DNA of 64,000 nt from Moniliophthora roreri (taxonomy: Eukaryota > Basidiomycota > Agaricomycetes > Agaricales > Marasmiaceae). The DNA lies in NCBI GenBank assembly GCA_001466705.2, contig LATX02000004.1:62001-126000 (forward strand). The letters run 5' to 3'. The number at the start of each line of letters is the position of its first letter. Position 1 is the stretch's first letter. The notes beneath the pieces were generated by a model. It saw only the letters and a program-made list of their open reading frames with translations. It did no database searches and was not told where the DNA came from. Both the position numbers and the translations under genes were made by a program. Positions 23,201 through 33,221 of this stretch are shown in pieces.

Positions 23201-23833
23201 TACTGGTTCGCAGCAGATAACGCAATCTTGATAAGGAGGTTGGCGGAGTCCTCGGATGAGGTTGGAAGTGAGATCGTCGGAGGTTAGGTCTGGTTCGACG
23301 CCGTAGCCTTTGGGTTTATATCGGGATCGACGGTTGCTACTGGATGATGGTTCTCCTTCTCCTTCAGTATTGGTAAGCCCAGCATTGAATTTGATGCCCC
23401 TTTTGCGACCTGGACCTGGAGGTCGTGGGATGGAGCCAGAAACAGACTCGACGACAGGGGCTTTACCGTCATTGGAAGCATCGGTATGGTCATCTACTGG
23501 TTTTGGCTTTTGGTATTCAGGCTTCTTTGGACGAGGACGCGTGCTTTTGTTATCCCCTGCGGCTAAAGAGCCAGCTGCTGACTTTTCGGTATTTCCTGCT
23601 CCTTCTCCTGCTCCTGCATCATCTCCAACCGCTGGTTTGTTACGAAGAGGCTTTTTACGAGGAAGTTTGTCCCGAGGTTTCTTTGCATCTTCAGATGCGG
23701 CTCCTGGCTGACTCGTAGCTTCTGAACTAGGTCGCGGACCCCGATTGCGATTAGGATTATGACGCCGATTTGGCTTTCTTTCAGATGTCGATGGCTGAGG
23801 ATTCGTACCAGACGATGTCAGGTTAACTTCCAT
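20234..23833 (-). CDS. NF-X1-type zinc-finger protein with RING-like and R3H domains (FAP1/NFX1 homologue)
   Basis: Six exons: 22953-23833, 21725-22889, 21398-21657, 20889-21341, 20756-20828, 20234-20698; 1098 aa. The ATG at 23833 is preferred, because one 44 codons upstream (23965) would leave only 59 nt to the preceding gene. About 200 basic, disordered residues come first, then a RING-like C-x2-C region (CVICCEPV) ending in WRCPGCQ, then a long array of NF-X1 fingers with the C...C-G-x-H-x-C...C-H-x-G-x-C pattern (CGKHTCQRVCHLGECSPC). An R3H segment at the splice-joined FVHD|LAHVYRLDTQM follows, then a Thr/Pro-rich tail ending WEDDV. Relatives are nuclear or FKBP12-interacting proteins that bind DNA or RNA and may act as E3 ligases. 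The family call is secure; the exact role is inferred. Confidence 0.92.
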
Positions 23834-24024
23834 GCAAAGATCAGAAGAAAAGGCTGGGGAGAGAGAGCGAAAATGAGTGGAGATGTTGGAGGTACAAGTG
23901 CAAGTATTTATGCGCCGGTGACTCGGGGGTTGACTCGGCGGCTGACTCAGAATATCAGCGCTCATGAACTTTTGCTAGAACCGCCTCCGGTGACTCGTAA
24001 AAATGTCAGAATATATTCTTTTTA

Positions 24025-24897
24025 CTATCTATTCAGTTCATGTAGACATTGTACAACAATTCCGATTCCGTCTCTAACTGCATCCTGATCCTCCTCAACG
24101 ACCTTTGACAAAAGTCCGGTTAGTTTATCCGGGTGCCATCGCAATAACGAAGCTCGTATCCTTTCCTTCTTTGTAACAGTCTGCCCTCGTATCCTCAATC
24201 CTCCCAGAATAAACTCCTCCACGTTCTTTGTTGTGATGTTGGACAACATGACCTTCCGAGGCGACTTGGTGTCCTTTTTACTGTAGTATCCTCTGAATTT
24301 GCTCGACTCATCTTCGGGAAGAGCCACGGGCCAAGGAATATCCTCAAACCTGATACTCTCCTGCCGCACAGCACCGGCCATTTCTTTCCAGCGTCTTTCA
24401 TATGCCTCCCATCTCTCCCTCAACGCTTTCTCTACCTCACGCAGCCTCAACTCCTCCCGTACAGCCTCCGTACGCTGGAAATCGCGTTTACCATTGGCGT
24501 CACGAAGGATACCACCATTCCGAACCCACTCTTCTTCTCCTCGTGTAGCTTCTGCTTGTTCTCGTGACACACGAGCAGTTCGTTCTGGAGACCCGGAAGG
24601 TAATGCTTGCGGAGGAGCAGGAGCCGGTAAAGGTTGAGAAGTGGGTTTCTGGGTCTCGTCGCTCTTTTCCTGACTTCCGGAAGCTTTTGGTACCGGCGTC
24701 GATAATCCGGTGGGGAAGGCTAGGTAACCTAGTTGCTTCGAACGAGTAGGAGCGTCGGTGAAGGAAGAATTAGGTGAAGAGAAGGGGGATACATCGTCAA
24801 AGCCTCCTGGCATAGACGAACCGAGATTTCGTCGTGCAACGGGCGATGTAGATCCAGCACGAGAGAAGTCGTAGTTGGCGAAAAGGATATTCGACAT
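24025..24897 (-). CDS. NFKBIL1-like small protein with HPD-containing C-terminus
   Basis: Single-exon 290 aa protein. Residues 1-110 are Ser/Pro-rich and disordered; about 110-190 are a charged helix (REELRLREVEKALRERWEAY); about 190-290 hold the domain: FEDIPWPVALPED, then RIRASLLRWHPDKL and a final helix ending VVQCLHELNR. The PWP followed by RWHPD and a closing LNR-type helix is the layout of the C-terminal part of NFKBIL1 (IkBL) proteins, which resembles a J domain. The same layout occurs in the large protein at 46722-50626. The human relative acts in the nucleus in mRNA processing; the role here is inferred only. It lies upstream of the NF-X1 gene on the same strand with a very short gap. 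Confidence 0.75.
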   Translation of the reverse strand: MSNILFANYDFSRAGSTSPVARRNLGSSMPGGFDDVSPFSSPNSSFTDAPTRSKQLGYLAFPTGLSTPVPKASGSQEKSDETQKPTSQPLPAPAPPQALPSGSPERTARVSREQAEATRGEEEWVRNGGILRDANGKRDFQRTEAVREELRLREVEKALRERWEAYERRWKEMAGAVRQESIRFEDIPWPVALPEDESSKFRGYYSKKDTKSPRKVMLSNITTKNVEEFILGGLRIRGQTVTKKERIRASLLRWHPDKLTGLLSKVVEEDQDAVRDGIGIVVQCLHELNR

Positions 24898-25155
24898 GCT
24901 CGATAGTCCAAGTAGTTTTCAAAGTCTGTAAACCTATAAACCAGTGAACAAAAGGCTAGTCAGCTTCAGTCTCGAGATGGAAGGAAATTTACGTCGCAAA
25001 CGTAGGCAACATTGTCAAGGGCAGGTTCGCGTGCAGTCTGGACCCTGCCGAATTCGGCAATGCAGGCAGGTGACCGTGAGAAGTAACTTCCATTTGGGAT
25101 ACGCACGCGTCTCTTCTTTCGCAGCCTTTTGCCCTTCCCTTCCACTTGAACTGTC

Positions 25156-26594
25156 ATGCTCAACCAACTCTCACTCGACCTCCCCTCAAAGAACATCCCA
25201 AATGTCCACGTATTCATTGCTCTGGAATTATCTGGCGCTATCGGCGTGTCCTTCATCCTGTTAACGGCTCTCTTCTCCCGTCTTGTCAAGCGCTGCTCAA
25301 CCTGGTACACATTCTGTGCCTCCTGGGTCCTTTCATGTCTTTCGTACTGCCTGATCTTCTTTTCCGGAGACACTTTAAATCCAAAACCAAATAAAAACCT
25401 CTGCATCGCACAAGCAGCTTTAGTTTACTCTGTTCCAATTCTGTATAGTATCACCAGCCGAATTCGGAGGAAAGAATACTGAATTTGAATTTGGGGATAG
25501 CACGGCTCTTACGACGCTCATTCTACTTGTTCATGTGAGTTTTTGACGCGTCTTTTTTTCGTTTCTTTAGCTAACTGTTGAGAGATACGCAGAGCTGGTA
25601 TAACGTTCATTTTGGATTATCTAAGCCACCATTGGAATCCCATGAACGTGCGATGCTCATCGTCAGTCTTCTCTGCATTTACCTCCAATTTTGCTACTTA
25701 ATTTGTATCACTTACACAGCTATTATCCGGGCCATTTCTTGTATGGTTATTCATGTTCGCTGGATTCTCGTCGGTACGTCAACCCCAGCCTCATGCACTC
25801 CCAAACGTTGACCTCACATGCTTGCGCATTTAGTTCGGCCTCAGCAACCCTTCGATGGCGCATAACTTTGGAATGTACTGCGCCTTTACAACTGTCATGC
25901 CGCAAGTCACCTTCTCTCCCTATGATTTTACAACTTGAAAACTCGAACTCAGTGTCAAGATATCCTCACTCATCGTCATCATCATCACTTTTTCCACAAT
26001 TCCAATCCAAGGTTCGTGCTTCTCACACCATACTGTTCATCCTTGATCGATTATACAGCTTCACTTGCCCTCTCTCTCGCTCGCAACTTTGACCGCAGCG
26101 ACGCTCGAAGCACAATCTCGGTTCAAACCCTTAAAACCGTCATTCGGGTGCTGATTTTCAGTTTTTTGATTCTTGTTGGCTTCGCGTACGTCCTTGCATT
26201 CTCACTACCATCACGCCGTACGATAACGATGACTACGAACTCGTGTAGGGAAGGCCTTATACGCCTGTTATCCCGTCATCATACACCTGCGGTCGATATT
26301 ATCTTAGCTGCCCGTTAGTCCTACCCCTTCCTGCCTTTATCTTCGCTAATGATCCGAATCCAAACCTTAGTACCAGTATCCGGCGTCCTGATTTTCGGTA
26401 TCCAAAAGGTATTTGGTCACTTTCCCATTTGTTAACGCGTCCTGATTGAAGATTAGGATCTATTTCAAGCATGGAAAGCCTGGTTGTGTTTGAAAACCAA
26501 GGCATCTAGTTCTATTGGTACCAGTTCAAGGAGGGAGAGTAAGCTCGAGTCGTATGAGTTGTCTGATTTTTCGGGGTCGACCGGGCACTATTAG
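25156..26594 (+). CDS. Seven-helix membrane protein, paralogue 2
   Basis: Ten exons: 25156-25442, 25501-25534, 25593-25661, 25720-25773, 25834-25901, 25953-26011, 26059-26185, 26249-26313, 26371-26408, 26457-26594; 312 aa. Internal exons of 34, 65 and 38 nt match paralogue 1 exactly in length and phase. The intron at 25902 begins GCAAGT. Helices: FIALELSGAIGVSFILLTAL, FCASWVLSCLSYCLIFF, CIAQAALVYSVPIL plus TALTTLILLVH, LLSGPFLVWLFMFAGF, ISSLIVIIITFSTIPI, VIRVLIFSFLILVGF and LPVSGVLIFGIQK. The short Ser-rich tail ends at TAG 26594. Same unknown receptor-like family. Confidence 0.85.
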
Positions 26595-27017
26595 GTGTGG
26601 CTTCTGGATTTTATCTCGTTCGGTTCATCCAGGTTCCTGTATCACTTGTACTATACCGTTGTCGTGTCAGCATCAGACTCTCCACTTCCAGAATCCGGTT
26701 GTTGTATTTTCTCTATTTCGTCTCAAAAGATAGTGTGTGTAGTGTCATGTCTTCCTTGGAGCTCGGATCACAGATATACTCTTCACTGTCTTTCCATGCG
26801 CCCTGTTCCACAGCAAACAAGTCAGGCTCAAGAGTTTGGCGTTTCATGCAGGCGCATACTTTTCGAGACAACACATGAATTGGCGTGAACATTCGGCTTT
26901 GTAGGCGGTAACGAGGCGCTTAAAGTCTCGTATCACCACAGACTCACTGCTTTCCCCGTTCAAGAATCTTATAACACGTGTATCTCGCTTCACAAGGGAT
27001 TTAATCTTCTTTGCAGT

Positions 27018-28378
27018 TCAGACCCGGAGCACACTCTTTGCCGCCTCTTTCCACGTGTTTAAAAGTGCCTGTAATCAAACGAGTTGAGTCCGAGTCGACT
27101 GTCTTGCGCAGAGATCGATTGAGATCGATTACCTTTTGGGATCCAAACAATGTCATAACCGCTGCAGGTACTACTCGCGTCTGGTTAGCGCAAACTCACT
27201 GGCTGCAGAAATATGAACAAAACTCACGGCATGCCTGACCAGCAATATGAACTGCAATACTGCTTTGGTCCTGCGACGCCATGATAGCAGTCGCTCTATG
27301 CATATATATGCATATCATGAAGTTGTTCAAGAGCGACAATAAAGAGAACGTACATGACTGCAGCTAAACCTAATACTATCATGATGACCACTCTAATGAC
27401 AGTTCCCTTGTATTGATGAGCGATGGATTTATTTTCGTGGCGTATGATGGCTCGTAGAACCAAACCTAAGGAGCATCAGAGATTATCATCAGATTTCCGG
27501 GTGTGTGGGGCAGGTACGTACCCAGCAGAAACACATCTATCAAGGAAATTATCAGGCATACGACGCTGTTGAATGTGCGGCTACGAGAACAAAAACAACC
27601 CGATTACTCAGTCAGAATGGGCAGCTGAATGTTGAGATGGCATACGGGAAAGGATTCGGAAAAGTACAGTAAAGACCATTATCCAAAGTGGGAGCTGCGT
27701 TGCTCAAGGAGCTCGTTCCGAACTGTGGGTGATCGTGCAATGGTGAGAGATGGGAAATTCGAGTTATTGAGGTGAGAATGCAAACACGAACTATTACGTA
27801 GATGAGTGTCAGTATCAACCAGAGGGCGATAGGGCCAGCGAGGAGCTATGAGCAGAGGTTAGAGCTCGCCCCAATGGACATAGATGATGGGCGCACATAC
27901 CCAAGGCGACCTAGCACGCTCGGCGAGGACAGTTCGTCCTGGCGAGGATGCAAATGATATTCGCCAGTGGAGCTAAGAGGGTAACATGAGTCCGTCGTCT
28001 ACCATAAAGGGCTGAGAAACCTTGCCTCTAGTAGGAGTGACAATGAAACGCTTATAATACTGCAAAGATAGTCGTATTAGTATGATAATGGGGAGATCCA
28101 GTACCATCAACTCACAACGCAGGTCCGGAATAGACAAGGGAAGCTTGAGCCAGACATATCCCATGAGTAGGTTTGTCCGTAAATTGTTGTCCCGAAAAGA
28201 ATAGCAAGCAGCACGAAACACAGAACAGGGTCCAGGACATGCAAAAGCAGTACCACACCCTGCTACGGCGGACATTCGAAGAAAGGATCGCAGTGAGTTG
28301 CATAACAAGAAAACCTATGCCAGCATATAGTTCGAGGGCAATGAAAGCCCAGATCGAGGGCGTGTTGTTTTGCGCCAT
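27018..28378 (-). CDS. Seven-helix membrane protein, paralogue 3
   Basis: Ten exons on the minus strand: 28116-28378, 28026-28059, 27901-27972, 27792-27845, 27646-27722, 27522-27580, 27354-27465, 27228-27295, 27133-27170, 27018-27068; 275 aa. The intron at 27973-28025 starts GCAAGG, a GC-AG intron by this model. Exons of 34 and 38 nt repeat the family pattern. Helices begin FIALELYAGIGFLVMQLTAI, then CFCMSWTLFCVSCCLLFFSG, CLAQASLVYSGPAL, LLAGPIALWLILTLIYVI, VVCLIISLIDVFLLG, VIRVVIMIVLGLAAVI and LPAAVMTLFGSQK. It ends in a short tail with WKEAAKSVLRV. Closest in sequence to the next gene downstream on the same strand; a tandem duplicate. Confidence 0.82.
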
Positions 28379-28928
28379 TGAAGAGAGATGAAGTGAGGGT
28401 CAGAGTGACCCTGTCAGCGACGACAGTGATACTGATGAATAGGAAGAGGTGCAGTATAAGAATACTGACCCTATCATGATCACAAAGGACGTAGCAACCA
28501 TCCGATAGGAGTCTGATTTTGACAGCTGCGTATTCATCACAGGCTCCTGCTTGATATCAATACTCGAATAGTGTGTCAACGGCTCGGCGATGGGCAAGCC
28601 GATGAAAATACAGATAATCAGCAAAGCTTACCTGGGAGTTTTTATTGACCTCCTATGACTTTTCTCTCCTCCTAGTGTCTTTTCATGGTAGCATTGATTC
28701 AATAACATGAAGGAAGGTGTGAAATTGACATTGAGGTGGCGGGCGCTTAATTCGGACCGCTGAGATCTCATGGAGCCTCGGCCATTTCCCATACAGTATG
28801 GTGTCAAGAGTGCTTCACCTGCAGTGTAGTTGATGCGCATAGGACTACAGAAGCATTTTTAGTATAAAGAAGAACGCCTGCGGTTCACCGGGAAGCACCA
28901 TATGACTAGCATGAGTATCCCTGGCAAT

Positions 28929-30249
28929 TCAGAATACAAGGCTCTTCGCCGCTTCCTTCCAAGCGCTGAAGAAGTCCTGTGAACAAATACGCCTAAGAGT
29001 TTCATAAGAACATTGAGATACACACAAACCCTTTGTGACGCAAATAACATCATGGCCACTGCAGGTACTGCTCGCAGATAATTACTCATTACAGTTGCTT
29101 CAGACAGCAAAGATTGAAAACTCACAGAAAGCATGTCCAGTAGTGTTGATCACGAGATCCACCTGTTGATTTGAAGGCGTGGTAAAGGCCACTCTGGGAA
29201 CGATCTTCAGTCATGGCCTTCAAATTCAAGAATTACCAAAGGCAAACATACATCAATGCAATGAAGCTGATGATCAGCATGACAATGAGCTTTATGACGG
29301 TCGACGTATATTTTTGAGCAATCGGCGTGTTTCTGGCCCGTATAACGCTTCGTACGATCAAGACTGGAAGGAAGTGCCACATTAGAAACTTCGTTTGGAC
29401 GTGCTGCTACTTACCTAAAATGAACACGCCCGGTAGTATGAGTATTGCACATACACCACGAACGGAGACGCGGCTGCAGGAAGAGAGCGCGTTTAATTTT
29501 CATGATCTCTGTCTCAATAAAACCTTCGAAATCGCGTACAGTAGGGGGCTCCGGAAATAACAGTAGACACTTGTCTCCGTACGCTCGGTAACGCCGTTAT
29601 CGGGAGAGTTCACACCGATCTGTGTGAGTGTCGTTGAGAACAGTCATTTTCCGAAGTAAAAACGGGTACAGACCATAACGTATACAAGCGTCAGCAATAT
29701 CCAAAGAGCTATAAGCCCGACGAGTAGCTATCATTTGACTGATATTAGTGATGAGTTCCTGAAGAGCGGTGTGAAAGCTGAACATACCCAAGGCGACCTG
29801 GCACGTCTAGAAGCGGCGGCAGCATCGTCGTCGCCTGAACACGCAGATAATATTCGCCAATAGAGCAGAAGGGGTATAAGTATGTAGCCTTCAGGGTGGG
29901 GGGTGGAACTCTGAGTGACAGTGTCGTGCCAGAAACACTGAGGAATTAATAGTGAGAAGTGGTCTCAAAAATAAGAACATACATACAATGCAGTCCCAGA
30001 GTATACGAGGGAAGCTTGAGCCAGGCAAAGCTCTTGAGCCCGATGTCCTTTGAACTGTTGCCCTGAGAAGAATAATATGCAAAATGAAGCACAGTGCAGC
30101 GTCGCGGCGGTGCACCAGCAGTGCCAGACTCGACTTCGGTGGACGTTTGGAGAACGGAGAGCAGTAAGTTGAAGAAGGGTGAAGCCTATGCCAGTATACA
30201 GTTCGAAGCCGATGAAAGCCCAGATCAATTGGATGTTCCCTTGGTCCAT
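28929..30249 (-). CDS. Seven-helix membrane protein, paralogue 4
   Basis: Nine exons in my model: 29987-30249, 29788-29908, 29674-29727, 29540-29619, 29415-29473, 29252-29363, 29126-29193, 29030-29067, 28929-28976; 280 aa. The first exon is 263 nt as in paralogue 3 and the pattern WAFIGFELYTGIGF...FFSGQQF...CLAQASLVYSG is the same. It differs at helix 3: no usable splice sites flank the equivalent of the 34 nt exon, and the frame reads through former intron DNA as GYILIPLLLYWRIL, a plausible helix. The tail DFFSAWKEAAKSLVF matches its tandem partner. If this join is wrong, the gene would be broken at helix 3. Confidence 0.75.
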
Positions 30250-30819
30250 CGGTTGACCAGAGGAAGGTGACCGATATTGGTATTCCAGGTCCTCCTAACT
30301 GCCTTATAACCTCGACATGGTATGAAAACATCTGAGCTATATCTGACTTCTGCTATATGCGAGCTGGTGGTCAACATAGCTACTTGATGTGATTGTGCCG
30401 CTACGCAATGGGCAAGGAGTGACATTCACTCACAGAGAATCGTCAAGGTTGCATGTGTTGATGCATTGAACCAAACATCAAACACTGCCGAGCGTCGGGC
30501 GAGTTGTCGTACCGTACACAATGAATACCGGAGTGGGCATCAAGAATCTTTATCTTGGAATGCAGCGTGCATGCTAAAAAGGAAACCGTTCAGTAATACA
30601 AGCATAACCATATGAAGACCAAGGCAAGCACTTATTTAGCCCGCGATGATCACTGTTCTTTCATCAAGTCGTGGGACATCAGCGCTGAAGACGAGACTAT
30701 GGCTCGAGTTCAGCTTAACCTTCATTGGATGTAAACAACCATGAGCCTGGATCATGATGGTTGAGCGAGCGAGATGATTCCGACGTTCTCACGATGCACC
30801 TTCGGCCAATTCCTTCATT

Positions 30820-31621
30820 ATGCTGCGGGTCTTCATCTCGCTCATTCTAACCTCTCTCTGTATTGGAAACACGGAAATAGTAAATTTCGATGCATACTCT
30901 GCAAATGATGCGGATGTCTTGGTGTCAAACGCTTGGTCAGTCTCTTGACAAAGTATGGGCTCATTTTCACCTGGTCTTAATTTCTGTTAACCAAGGTCTT
31001 CATTCAACCTCAGAACAAGTGAACAACATGCTGAAATCATTCCTGCACCTTTAAATACCCCGCTGGCGGCTGTGTGTTCGTCACCAGAAGATTTGGTGTC
31101 AACAGTGCCGTCGTGCCCCAACGAAATTTGGTTCAAGCTCAACCTCGACGATGACGAGTGGAGGACATTTTCAAAGTTTACATTCAGAGTGTCGTGGGCT
31201 GCTTCCGTGAGTCGTGATGAGATATGATACTCGGGTATTCACTGATGTGTTACAGTACCCAGTCGATTTCGCAATCTCAATTCTGGATCCCGAAGCAGTA
31301 GCTGCTCGTTTCCCAACGAACTCTTCTCAGAAAGATTCGCCGTCAACCACCCGAACGAAATACGCCCGCGTACGTTCTGTCGACATTGGAGTCGCCGCCC
31401 GCTCGAATGGGCATCACGGAGCACCTAAAGTCCCATTCATCGTTAGCGTGGAGCCTCTTCATTTCGGTTTCGTGCCAGAATCTGTCATTCCATTACTACA
31501 GGCTTTCGTGCCATTGCTAATTGGCTTGTTGTGGGCCGTCCCAAAAGTACTGCGATACGTGGGATCCGTTGCAGATGAAGCAAGGAAAGAAGTGTATGAT
31601 GCGAGACGTAAAAAGAAATAA
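30820..31621 (+). CDS. ER-type single-pass membrane protein of unknown function
   Basis: Three exons: 30820-30935, 30996-31206, 31256-31621; 230 aa. The N-terminus MLRVFISLILTSLCIGNTE is a signal peptide. The lumenal part (about 20-180) has EIWFKLNLDDDEWRTFSKFT and FRVSWAASYPVDFAI, a beta-rich pattern. Near the C-terminus PLLQAFVPLLIGLLWAVP is a membrane helix, followed by a short cytosolic tail ending DARRKKK, with lysine at -3 and arginines next to it, consistent with ER retention. The layout (signal peptide, lumenal domain, one helix, basic tail) fits a subunit of an ER complex, but I do not recognise the family. The neighbour at 30249 is transcribed divergently. Confidence 0.75.
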
Positions 31622-33221
31622 TGTGAATACACTGCTTTTCCGGTTTATCAAGTTCCATAACTACGACAGAGTCACCCCAATATTGGTCCGGATATTTTAG
31701 AGGTAACGCTATTCCATCCGCATGGACTGCTCATATATATTCACGACGCCACCGCATGAAATACCAAACATTTGGAAACCGGAATATCTGGGCGCTGTAG
31801 GTCCAGTCGCATAAACGTTATTCAAGCGCTCCCGATACATGCCCTCGTGTACACCTTATTGAATAAACTTTATGGTCCAGCGAATACGATCACAAGCTTT
31901 CTCTCATGGGCTCAGTGAGCGTTACGATGGACACATGTTCGTCCCCAGATGTTTATCATAACCCACGCGCACTGAAAAGCTTACATACAAGCTTGTCCAG
32001 TCAGAACTCAGATCGAGACGGGATAACACTCTAGATTTGATCAATGTCCTATACAAGTATGCACTCTTGACTACGGTTATGCTATGTTAAGTTACGGAAC
32101 GAAACGATACAGATATCTAGCGGTACAGACAAGACATAGTAAAGTATTCAAAACTTGGAGGAAGAACGACACAGTCCAGAACACACAAATGAAACGGACG
32201 TAATTCGTCCATGGAGAAGTAGAAGTAGAAAGAAATGAATGAATGAATGACACAAGCACAGTTCAGGAAATTAATGTCCGATATATCAAAGGAATGTGTG
32301 GGATACAGGGCGTGAGAGAGAGGAAGGAATGTTGAGTTTGATGGACAGTGAAACATAAACGAAGGTGGTAGTGGAACAAATTCCGGTGAGAATACAGCAA
32401 GTCCGAAGGAAAGAAAATCCTAGTACGCAAATGGTGCTGGGTTCGTAGGCGGTGATGAGCGAGGACTGAAAATCCGTAGTAGATGAGGTGTGCGGTCATC
32501 GGCCTGATGATGACGGTATGACGACGAAGCAGTCTAGCCCTGCAATAGGCGATGGTGGCCGGATGAGCCGAATCAACGATAACCGAGGAATGTTGAGTGC
32601 AATATGCACCTAACATTCCTGGATGTTGTTGAATACGTAGGGTAGAGATGTAGGATTGTGTGTGTGATGCGTTGCGAATGTGTTCAAATTCCCCGGCATC
32701 CGAGTGAGTAGCATACAGTAGAAGGACGATTTTGGACGGTTGCGCTTGAGAGCACTGTGTCCCGGTGGAAGCTAGGCGGTAGCAACGAAGGTGAGCGTAC
32801 AACCGCGTGAATGTGCTTGCAGGGGTCGCTAGGGAGTAAGATGTCAGTCAACAGATATTCTGAGTAGAACAGACGAGCGTACCGGAAAACCCTCGTGTGA
32901 GTGCGCGCCAGGACCGAATAATATAGCAGTCACGGGCAACGTATGCACAGGGAAGACAGAGCAGTAATAAAGCGCGAATTTTGGACATGCGAAAGAGAAA
33001 GCAACTCTAGATATGCAAATATACAAGAAATAAAGATGATGGTTCTAGCACTGATGATGAGGAAGTGATTAAAAAGAGCAAAAACACAAAACCGGAGAAA
33101 TCAAAACAGAAAGAGAACAGCAAGAGCAGAGCGATACGATGAATCTTTTGGGTGAAGAATTGTCCCGAAGCAGGAAAAGGCCATCATCATGCAGACTGGA
33201 CAAGAACAGGCCGAGGCCTGT
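31622..33221. other. Intergenic, mostly 3' flanks
   Basis: Lies between two converging genes. The 179-codon minus-strand ORF at 32263-32802 has no domain and poor composition for a protein. A short AATG repeat is at about 32236. I see no gene. Confidence 0.45.
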
